A stretch of 64,000 nucleotides of DNA, taken from assembly GCF_905163445.1 (NCBI RefSeq), contig NC_053197.1, positions 4,774,001-4,838,000 on the forward strand, given 5' to 3'. Position 1 is the stretch's first letter; every line of letters starts with the position of its first letter. Source of the DNA: Pararge aegeria. Its lineage: Eukaryota > Arthropoda > Insecta > Lepidoptera > Nymphalidae. Below the pieces are notes generated by a model, which ran no database searches, was not told the DNA's origin, and saw nothing but the letters and a program-made list of their open reading frames with translations. This document shows positions 12,401-24,400 of this stretch, piece by piece. The position numbers were made by a program, and so were the translations under genes.

Positions 12401-15400
12401 CTCACAAGATAGAAAAATGAATGTTAAAATATAAAATGTAAATTTTTGATGTTGGAAAAGAGCAACTGCTGAGTTTCTTGCCGGCTTCTTCTCGGTAGAA
12501 TCTGCCTTCCGAACCGGTGGTAGAGTCACTACACACGGACAGACTTGACGTTTCAAAAGTGCTTGTATTAGGCCTACTTGAAATAAATGAATTTTGAATT
12601 TTGAATTTTGAATTTTGAATTTTGAATTTTTGAATTTTAAAAAATCCTTTAATAAATTTCTTGTTTAATACAAAGTATACTCAGAGGCCGGTAACTTTAC
12701 TAGTTGTTTTGTTACGAGATATTATTTTTCCTAGTTTAGTCGACTAATCTAATTGGTGCAGCAGTTCTGGCTTGAAGGGAAACCAACATACACACTTTAC
12801 ACTTGCGTACAAATTTTTGGCTTAATATTATTACTGTGATTCTTTTCTCACCTGTTGCCTTTATCCCTTTTCCAGTCTTAATCAGTTCAGCATTGAATAT
12901 CCAATGTACGACGGGTGCGGGTTGTCCATGCGGAACCCCACAAGAGATGTGAGCACTGGAACCTTCGCTGGCATTGACACTCCCGGCCGAGCCTTCCCAA
13001 TGAGGAGGTTGAAGAGCTATAACCTTCCACGAGCGCCGGATACCGTTTGCTGAGCAGGAATATACACCCTGCAAGAGGTACGTTTCATTTTAATAGGGAT
13101 ATTGTTACAAATATCCTTATTACTGGTAGCGTAAAGTTCATAATCGCGCCCGGACAACGTAATGTGCGTGCATTTAGTGTGTTTGTACGGAATACTTACA
13201 AATAGAATTATGATTTATCTAGATTCCAATTGATTTATTTATTTATCAGGCAACAACTTACAATTGTAACTTAGACTTAATTCCTATAAAACAACATTTA
13301 TATTCAAATTATAAGTCTTTAAGCTACACAGCGTGAATAAAGGTAATAATTGTGTCACGCTAAATAAACTTAACGAAATGGTACAGGTTTTTTAGTTTAT
13401 AATTTTAATAACATTAAAAAAAAAATTGTTATCCATAATCTAAAACATCCATTGAAGTTATTAGCTCATTGTATAAGCGACACAATCTAATCAGAGGATT
13501 ATAGTATGAAGTATTTATTATTCTTAAAAATAAAATGAATACATTTAAAAAAAAAGCGAGCTGATTCAATCAATGTAGCATTTAAAAAAATTGCCTTTTT
13601 GAATTAGAAATTCTAAATACAGTTTTCATAGACACCTATGACGTTTAAACTACTTAAAAAAAAATGACGCTTACCTCATGTTCCCCAGTAAAATTTTCCA
13701 CGACTAGACTATTTGTCTTTCCAGGTAAGTTAGTATCCGTGCCTTTACTCCAGGTGACTCTCGGTTGAGGAGTGCCGACAGCACCACACCACAGTCTTAA
13801 AGAATTATCTGGCAATACTGGCATTGTTAATACTCCATCTTTATCTATTGTACCCACATAGTCTTCTGTTTCCATGAACCTGTTTGAAAAATTCAGCATT
13901 GGTGAACCAGTGTTACCTTTACCTCAGTGTCTGCTAACTGCCTAAATAGACCCGGGTCAAAATTTGTTTGTCTAATGTAAACAACTATAGGCTTAGAACT
14001 TTCTGTATGTTTCTGAGTATCTTTGATTTACCCTAAATACAATTCTCGTATACAATTTTTTTCCAATACAATTCTCTTGTCATAGAGTTCGGGGACACAC
14101 TCCTCCGAATCAGCTTTCTTATGAGTTTTTTTTTTTGCATATTTGGTAGGTCAGAGAATCGGAAACCCCTAACTAATAACGGTGGTCCACACTAAAAGTA
14201 ATTTTTTTTTTACATGAATTTTACTAATTTTTTTTTTTAAGATCACCCAATATATTTTTATAAACCCAAAAAACCCAAACAGCTAGTAATTTATACAAAT
14301 CGTGTGGTTGTTATATTTTTTTAAAGTATTCGATCCAAATGATTCTTGATTTGATGATTGAATCAGAACATGTATATTCGAATTTCGTTTTTTAAATTTC
14401 TAACGCCACAATTTTCAATGCAATATCTAAAAAGCTGATCCTAAAACCCGTGAGTGCTTTAAAAGCACAGCTGAATTGTAAATGAGTCTTCATGGATGAT
14501 GGATGGATAACCCTAACATAAATTTACGGCGCTGTTTATTAATTTTAAGTTTTTTTCCCCAATACGAGTTAGCTCTTCACTGCAAACTCACCTGGTAATT
14601 TCATGATGCAGTCTAAGATGGTAGCAGGCTAACCTGTTAGGTAGCTTGAAACAAGCGACTTAGGACCGTGGGTTTTGAAACTCCCTACAAAAGACGTATG
14701 TCCAGCAGTGGACGCCAATCGGATGGAGTGATAATAATAATGATACGTAAAAAAAACTGTCAGCGCATTAGTCACCTGATTCCCGCGTGTCCTTCATGTT
14801 GAACCTTTAGGTACGTCCTCTCTGGTAGATCTATGGTTTGATCGCTGATATCGTTGGTCGCCACACAGCCATATGTGCCACTGTCTTCCACAGTTGCGTT
14901 GTTAATCACGAGAACTCCGTATGGTGTCTCCAGTTGCTTTCTTAACCCCTAACAATGAATGAAATACATATCAATATATTTTTTTTTAGTTTTTAAATCT
15001 GTAATTGTAGTTTGATATTCATTTTTAATTTTAAATTTTAATAATGTTTTAATTTGATTTTAGTTATAGTATCTAAAATAAAGTCCGCGATAGCATATGT
15101 CTATCTTTTATGGTTGTCTTATAAAGGCGAAGTCGCGTGGGACCGCTAGTTTCTAATAAAGTCCGAAACGCGAATAGTACCCAAGACAATTAGTTAATTA
15201 ATTTTTCAATTTAGAAAAATAGTCTTGGATAGACCTTTTTAGTAGTAGTTTTTTATGACTGAGCTCATTGCTTTTTTTTTGATGGAGTGACGATATCATA
15301 AAGACAGCAGGAAAGGAGTGGATCGAAAGAGCCAAGGATAGAGAAATGTGGACCAAACTGGAGGAGGCCTATACCCAAGAAGGAGTTCCCACCCAAGAAG

Positions 15401-18400
15401 AGGTAAAATATGATTAGTTTTAGAAGTGAATAATGTGCATAAATATAAGTGAAATTTTATAAAATTCCAAAAAATTCAAATTCAAAATAAATTTATTTCA
15501 AGTATGTCTAATATAAGCACTTTTGAAACGTCAAGTCTGTCTGTGTGTAGAAGAAGCCGGCAAGAAACTCAGCAGTTGCTCTTTTACAATATCAACAATT
15601 TATATTTTACATTTTTATATCTTGTGAAAGATGAAAGCGGAGCCGGATTTATAGATAATACACATAAATGTAATACCGAGGTGATGGGAAATAAAAATGA
15701 TTTAGTTGTGTCTTACCTTTGAAGTTTCCTTCCACCAGCTTAGTCTGGCGGGCGGTTCTGACCTCGGTTCCTTGCAATGCAGCACGATAGTGTTATACAG
15801 AGGTGCTGTGAGCACGCGCCTCTCTTGGGTGTTTTTGCTGAGATCCACCTTAGCGATTGTCAGGCGCGCTGGTATCGATACTACACTTATCGATCCGTAC
15901 CACGCCATGCACTGGGAAGAAGTATCATCACAATCATCATTAATTGCATATAACAGTCTTCATCATGTATCTGTTGCATATAATTGGACTAAAGGCTTCT
16001 CCCAATGGATGTTTTGCCCATCACCACCCTGGCTAGACAGGTTGGTGATCGCTGTAGATGGTAGTAGCACGCTGCCGCCTATATATGTCCGTGCCCTATT
16101 CGCCTATATTCCCTTATTCGCCTCGTACGACACCCGGGAGGTATGGTGACAACTGTATTCTTATTTGCCGTGACCACACTGAAATATATTGGACTGCAAT
16201 CTCATCAAATAATAGCACTTATATATTTTCGGATTCATAATCTGCAAAATATGTAAGCAGCAACACCAGGCTATAAGTAAGGGGTTGACGTCGATATAAG
16301 GGTGTCTGTGAGACAGTGGCGTGCACAGGGTTTTTGACCAGGGTATGCATAAAGAAGGAAGATGGCATAAAAGTGAAAAATCCTTCGCCTTTATGAGTTA
16401 TACAAAAAAATTAGGGTATGCACTGCGTTTGTGCATGTATGAAGTGCACGCCACTGCTGTGAGACTCGAATCTCGGCTTAGGCAGGCAGGCTTTGTTTGG
16501 ACTGTGTGTGGGTTTTTGGACTGGAATTTGGTAACACGTCCGAATGACTTCCGAAATCTGGAACCTCCAGTTCGCCGGCGAGGATCCTATTCAGCAAAAT
16601 ATATTGTACAAGTATACTTTGTTGAAGATACTTGGACTATTGGACTAAAAGTAGTCCTTTTCTAGTATCTAACCGCTTTAACGTCAAAGCATGTACCTAA
16701 TGTAACACGTTTTAAGAGTCACAAATTCTGTAATCATTTCACAAGAGTGCTTACAGAGAGGACATTAGATTACGTACTAGAGAATCTGAGCGTTCAAACG
16801 AAGTCGATAAATTCTTTTTTTAACCTGATGTTAGAGAGTGTGGATAGTCACACCGACCTACGTCTAGGAGCGTACAATTCTTGTCGTTCTCTTCGTGACT
16901 TAGCCAGCGTATACTATTCGCATGTGCTAAATACAAAAGTAGTTGCGTGAAAGGACGAAAACTAACAAATTCAATTTTAGAGAATAAAAATATTCTGTTT
17001 TATTCCAAGATCCCCAAGTTATCTTAAAACAAGATATCTTAGTACAGAATTGATTCATTTTTGCATCAGAATCCTATCCTATGGGAAATGGAATGGATCT
17101 TACGGAAATCTAACAAATGCATATCTCAAGAGTTCATAACAAATACAAATTCATGTGGGAACCGAGCATTTTTAGCTATACTTTTGATGTCACTTCCATG
17201 TTCACGCAACATGTCATAAACTCTCACAATGCATAAAAATCACGCAAAAATGTTTTTAAGTACTTTACGCCATAAAAATAATGTAATACCGACGACACTA
17301 CCCTCCTTTTTGAGTGTACGAATCAACTAAGGGAATTTACGGGAGAACGGGCATCAGCTTCCTGTGTGTTCACCATTTACTGGATTAACAAACCGTCTGC
17401 CCAGTTTGGTGATGACGGGCGAACTCTCCCAACGGCCTTTAGTCCAACAGTGCACTGTTTTGGGCCATAGATAAGTAAAGTACAACATTGCTGGTAGAAT
17501 GACAACTTGCAAAGGAACAATAAACCTAGCTCATTTTTAAAAGTTGTTTTTCTATATTCGCCCATACAGGCGTACATACGTCTGTCTTGCACGTTACAAG
17601 AGAGTTGAAAATGGAGGGGAAAAAAATGCCTTTAATCCCGTAGAACAAAGACATTCTCTCAAATTTTCGAAAGCCATTTCAAAATACGTCGTTTCTCAAT
17701 CGCCACAAGAAATAGCGAATCCCACAGTCAATAATTATCCCATACTAAACAGCATATCGAATGTCCTGATCAAATTAATGTTGTTTTTATAAAGCCCAGA
17801 AGCCAACCGCAGTGAAAACGTATTTATTTCGATCGATACGCCAATTTCCAGGTATGAGACTTAATACGTATATTAAGAATGTCCTGTTGCAATCAAATGA
17901 ATGGGTTAAGCTTCTAAAACAGGAAATCTCACCTGATACAAAGCAGTGGGGGTATTCTCTGTCACTTGCACCACCAGTCGCGTAGATACACTGTCCTTGT
18001 CATTGATACCGTCTACATTATTCCAATCCTTCCACTCCAGGTCATCATCAGGTCGCCAACGCCATGTCAGCTTCTCTCCAGGCACTCTCACTGCACATTC
18101 GAAGGTGACCTTGTCGCCTACTGGTGCCGTGACTGATTCTGGATACTTGGTGAAATCCATTTCAATTTCTGTAAAAAAGTTTTTATCTCTTACTAATATT
18201 ATAAACCTGAAGGATTAACGTTTCATTTTTTTTAAAAGTAATATTGCTTGACAGACTGATTGCGGTCGATCCTTCATCTCAGTTGACACAAAATTTAATT
18301 AAAATCTAATTTTTGTTGTGTCGTGTCATATCGTGTCCATGCCCTGTCGTGCCCTGCCCTGCGCTACCCTGCCCTGCGCTGCTCCGCCCTGCTCTGCGCT

Positions 18401-21400
18401 ACCCTGTGCTACCCTGCGCTGCCCTGCGCTGCCTTGCCCCGCGCTGCTCTGATCTGCGCTGCCCTGTGCCGAGCTGCGCTGCCCAGCACTGCGCTGCGCT
18501 TCCGTGAGCTACGCTGCTCTGCGCTGCCCTTCCCTGCGCTGTGTTGCCCAGCGCTGCGCTGCGCTGCCTGCGCTAAGCCGTTATACACTGCGCTACCCTG
18601 CGCTGCCCTGCGCTGCCCTGCGCTGCCATGCCCTGCAATGCTCCGCCCTGCCCTGCGCTACCCTGCGCTACCCTGCGCTGCCCTACCCCGCGCTGCTCTG
18701 ATCTGCGCTGCCCTGTGCCGAGCTGCGCTGCCCTGCACTGTGATGCCCTGCCCTGCACTGCGCTTCCGTGAGCTACGCTGCTCTGCGCTGCCCTTCCGTG
18801 CGCTGCGTTGCCCAGCGCTGCGCTGCGCTGCCTGCGCTGCGCCGCTCTACACTGAGCTTGCCTGTGCTACCCTGCGCTGCCCTGATTTGCGCTGCCCTGC
18901 CCAGTCCTGCCCTGCCCTGTCCTGCGCTGCCCTGACGCAAAGGTTTGACACTTGACTTTCAATAATTCAAACAATACCTTTTTTCTATTGTTAGTGTCGT
19001 TTTCTCTACAAACGTAGTAGAGTAAGGCGTAAGATACAATTTTTGAAAACATTTTTATCTTGTTACGCCAAAGAAATATAACTTCTAACGCGTGTACATA
19101 AGTACACACTCGTTTTCATTAATTTTAATAGATAGAAAAGCTACATAAGAAATAGAAACATTTCGTTTAATACTAAACCCGATACATTAGTCGTACATCG
19201 TGAAAGTACAGTTGTTTAGAAAGTCATGTTTCATTATTTTATCGGTGACTGTACTACGCAATCAAAAGTCGGTAGTGGGCAGTCGGGCACCTATTAAAAT
19301 CCGAAATGAAGTCAGTGATGTTTTTTGTTTGCATTCTTCGTCATAATACATAAGTAACGAATGAGAGAAACCTCGAGGCGGCGTCCTTGGAATATTGTTA
19401 CTCACCCATTTTGATCTTGAAACGTGAATGACGCATCCAATGTCGTGATTAATATTTTATTGCGGCTCTCACACAAAATTGAACGCTATTTACACATATT
19501 TAGTTTAGTAATCGTTTGCTCTGACATTTTGTTATGGGACCATTCGGATTGCGGGATGCGAAATTATCAGATTCTTCTTACGAATCAATGACCCCTTGAA
19601 GAATTTAAAACAGCTTTATCTGTATGTAGGATCACTACCTTGGAACACATTTTGTCTGCTATTAAATATATAATAATAACTTGTGTTGATTAACTTGTTT
19701 TTTTTTTTATAATAGCCAAACCGAGCAGATAATACACATCTCACTGAGTACGATTTAGACAGAGCTCGTCCGGGAAAGTTCTACCGCATGTCAAAGTAAA
19801 AGTCATAGCCAAAAATATCTTTATTCAAGTAGGGCCATAGATAGACGGCATTTACGACGCTTACATTACTTAAAAAATGTGTACATAGTTGTGAGATGAT
19901 GGCGATTACCGTATTCGTAAACATGAAACTAAAGCTACGAGGGTTCAACACGCGTCCTGGTCTAAGAAGAACCACACAACCAAATTCGCAGTGTATTCTT
20001 ATTTGTTATCACCATCTCACATTGTCATTTAAAATTATTAGAATAGCAACGTGGATAGAGCAATAATTCACGCCTAAGCATCTTTATCGGTTACATAATC
20101 CTTTATAATATAACTAGCAACCCACCTCGACTTTGCACGAGTGCAATTACATGTAGGTTTGCTTAATTGAATTTATAATAGTATGAATGTCGCGAACGCC
20201 ACCCGCCCTTTCCCGCTTTTTAAATCTCTGATATCGTCTAAAATAATCATTTTAATGATATGCAGTAAAAAACTATATTAGTATAAGAATAATATTATTT
20301 TGGCTAAGTACATTAACACACAGTAATAATAGGATAAAAACGTAACCGTTATTATGAAACGTTTTATGTTTTTCCGCAGAGTATTAATAATTCTGTAATA
20401 GATAAACCTATGGAGCTCTGTAAATAGGGAATGAACTCTCATTGTTTTAATGATGCTATTTCCGCGTTAATCGCTATATTAAAAAGGAAGCAACTTAAAC
20501 GTTATTCGAAAGAATTTTCATTCCACATTTAGCCTTTATAAAATTGTAACCTAAGATATCAACCTTGAACGCAGAGCGGCTATTTCATGAAAAAATAAAT
20601 TTTAATCTCAAGTTTCAGTAAAGGATTTTAATAAAGATTGTCAAGTATAGACCTCCAATCAAGTATGTTGATCTAAATATTGGGTTGCTTTTTTAGCAAT
20701 ATTGAATACATTTACAGCATGTAAGTCTATATTATAATTAATAAGTTTATTACTATAAGTGTATATCCGCAGGCTAATCTACCTACTTAATCCACAACAC
20801 TGTTAAGGGATGGGGTATTATTGTAATTAAGATTTGTTCTGGGGGCCTACGACCGTCGCGTCGCTTTAAGTAGTATTATTTTATAGTGTTGACGCTCTGT
20901 CTTAAAAAAAACATACCAAATTGTTATTTTAGAATGATTCTGCTTGAAGCTGTAACAGTATGTGATTAGATGAGAACGGGAGAAAATCAAAATAATTTTT
21001 CTCTTTCTTACGTCTGTGTCACGTCTGTTTTCGCTTTTTCCTATCTGTTATAACCTATAAAGTTAAATATCTCCTTACTTTCCCAATTAAGCTACATGGA
21101 TGTTTGTTTTTTCAATTTGGAAATAATACGACGCCATAACATTAAATGGATTGAATTGTAATTGGAAAAAAATCGAGCAGTTAGCCATTTGCAATAAAAT
21201 AGACGTTAAAGAAAACAGAAGGCGTTCATCCACTTTAAAGCCTTGTTTATTCCGTCTTATATTTTTTATCGCGTGTTTTACATTCAATACATACTACTAA
21301 AATTTCTACGCGCAATTATTACTTTTTATAAATTTTAAAAACGATTCATATATATATATATATATATATACAAAATAATAAATGCGTAATACGACGCCAT

Positions 21401-24400
21401 ATTAATATAGTATTAGTAATTTATCGCAATATTTAAAGCCAAGAAAACTTTTTCTGTCGTGAAAATTTTACTAAGTCGTATACAGCGAAAAATCATTTCG
21501 CCCCAAATATGGGCAAAAACAACATAATATTTTCTTTCACTAAAAAGAACTTCACCATCATTATGGTGAACTCTAGTACAAGATTTGCTCGTTACAATCG
21601 CGTGGCCCCTTTCGCATATAAAACTCTTTTTCTTCAAAGTAAAATGATCCTAATGACTCTAGTTTTGGAGTTGCAAATCCTGTACTTCTGATTTTTGTTT
21701 TTTTAGTTTCTTCGTTTCTTCAAAACCTTCTGTCAATTTGTGCTTTAGCATCAGCATATAAGATCTATTTTACTCCAATATTCAAGTAGTTCCATACTCG
21801 AAAACGACTCCTCGATTACGAGCCAAGCGAGGTAGTAGCTTTATGCAGCTATAGTGCAGTGGTTATAAACGCGGCATTCAATTTTTGTCTCTTGCTATTT
21901 AATTTTAATCGTAAAAAAAATCCGTTCGGGTAAGCTCGGCTAGTTTCCAATTCGAGTCGGGTATACTCCGACGAATAAAACCCACGAGTAATTAAACACC
22001 ATAAAAACTTACGCACTTCTTAACTCGTTTATGGTGTTTTCGAACAGTCAACTGACGGTTACCATGTTACCAGCTAATGACCTACCTCTAACAGAAGGGA
22101 CAACAATATGACGAGTTACCGTGAAATTGCTGTGTATACACACGCACACACCCATTAGGGTGTGGGCTCCCGATCCTGCATTGACCGGTTTTTTTTTGAG
22201 TTCCGTAAGTAGCTTAAGAGATAATGACCTTTCCGTGTTATTGTGGTGCCACTTTTGGGATAATGACGTATTCTTAAGAAATACTTGCTTCCTGTTACAA
22301 TACTATAATACTCTATTACTTCCTACTTTTGTGATAATGCAAGTAATCTTTCCATATTTATTCGTATGACGTTTTTAAATAGAAAAAATAAGAGTATCAT
22401 ATTTTTATAAACCTATTTAGTTTCGGAGAGTGTGCTCAAGAACTATTTGATCTAGTTCCCCCCTCGCCTTTTTAACATCGAACCGCGAGGCACCGTAAGG
22501 ATCTGCATCCCTACGTGGTCGATATACCGCGGCAGCGTACGAAGCTCTGCGCATCTTCGTTTCTGATCCGCATCGCTAGGATCTGGAATGCTCTTCCAGC
22601 TTCCATTTTCCCCAGTACCTACAATATGAGTACCTTCCAATCAAGAGTGAATAGGCATCTTCTAGGCAAGCGCGCTCCACCTTAGGCTGCATCATCGCTT
22701 ATCATCAGGTGTGATTGCAGTCAAGCGCTCGTCTATAAACAAAAACTAAGAAAAAAAAAAAAAACGTTTAAAGTTAAGGTAGCCTGGAAGAGATCACTGT
22801 TAGTGATAAGGCCGCCTTTTGCATATAATTTATGTTAATGTGAGTGTTCATGTGTGTGTTTCCTTTATTATGCAATAAAGTTGTTTAAATAAATAAATAA
22901 ATAAATAAAAATATGATTATGCTCTCCCTACGAACATACGGCAGGCAAAATCGCTTGATATGTTTAAAAATGCAGTTAAAGCTTATTATCTTGCGCAATA
23001 AACGACTGGTTTATATTTTTATATCATCTATTCATTAATATAGCTTTTCATAACATATATTAGTAAATTGTACTATCTTGATATGTATTTATATCTCTGT
23101 AACTACTTTTTTTCTTTGGTGTACAATAAAAGTGTATTCATTCATTCATTCATTCATTCATATTAGTTTATTATTTTTATATTTATTTTATATTTTTATA
23201 TATATTATTTTAAGTTTTTATTTGTGTATATTTTGTTTATGTAATTGTATATAGTTATTTGAATGTAGGTTTATAATAATTTTAGACCACCTATTTGTTC
23301 TCGCTCTTGTTGTCTCCTAATCCTTAGGTTACCTGGCAGAGATTGCTTTTAAGCGATAAGGCCGCCTTTTGTATTCTACTCCAGTTTTTGTGTTTCTCTC
23401 TATTCGTCCTTTATTTTCCTAACTGTGTAGTGGTGTACAAATAAAGAGTTTAAATAAATATAATAATAAATAAATATATATTGAACGTTGGATATTGTTG
23501 TATTTGTGTAGTCTAGTAGTAGATATATAGTGTAGATATTTGTATGTATGAACTAAATAGTGTACCCGAGCTATTCGTTTTTCTTTTTAGTTTTCCTAAT
23601 CCTAAGGTTGCCTGGCAGAGATCGCTACTTAGCGATAAGGCCGCCTTTTGTATCCTGTTTCATTCTTCAGGTGTTTGTTCTTTCGTTCTTATCGTTTTTC
23701 TGAGTGGTGTACAAATAAAGAGTATAAATAAAAAATGAATAAATAAAAATATACACAAAAAAAACTTGTGATTTTGTCCCGATGTTCACAATGTTATCCA
23801 ACGTTGAAGCAAGTGCGTGCTGTGGATCGAACTCGGCCCCCCCCGAGAGGGAATCTTTACCCACTAGGCTATCACGCGGTAGGTACCTACGTTGTTGTAA
23901 CAGGTATCACAGCAACCGGCAAAGTTATTAGTTACATAGTAGTTGCATGGACATCATAACTCTACCGGTTCGAAAATACAAACAAGTTTTTATTATTAAC
24001 ACCGTCCAAGTAAGACATATCGCTTCATATTTATCCACGGAACCCGCTACTGGATTAGCGTTTTTTATTTAACTTAGCGTCAATACACCGACTGTCAATG
24101 TGTGCGTGGGCTACCTGCCGCATCCGCCGGGACTCGGGAGCGACACGGAATAAAAAAAAAACAAAAACAACCGCACGAGTCTTCCCACTTTCATACCAAA
24201 CAACGCTGGCCGGCTTAACAATAAGCTGGGAAACATCTCACACGCGCGACAATGTACTGCATACAATTTGAAAGTCACGCCTCTCACAGATATTTATCTG
24301 GACGGGTGAAATGGGTCGCCTCGAACGAAACAGACTGGTTCCATCAATTTGTTCTGGATTAAAAACGTAGATAATTGCGCTGGCAATTAATTTTAATTAT

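Larger units (their letters stand above)
8566..12640 (+). mobile_element. LINE A: CR1/L2-like non-LTR retrotransposon with two open frames
   Basis: The element has ORF1 (coiled coil plus hydrolase-like region), a 29-bp gap, ORF2 (endonuclease plus reverse transcriptase), a ~175-bp 3' UTR and a (TGAATTT)n tail at 12588-12640. It lies antisense inside ihog intron 6. The 5' border is uncertain: element-like coding begins near 8566 and upstream sequence looks unrelated, so the 5' end is probably truncated within ORF1. No clear target duplication was found. Five or more truncated copies of its 3' end lie elsewhere in the window. Confidence 0.88.

Noticed and set aside
18323..18955. 210-codon frame rich in Ala, Leu, Pro and Cys
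   Set aside because: It is the minisatellite read through; all frames stay open because the unit has no stop codon.
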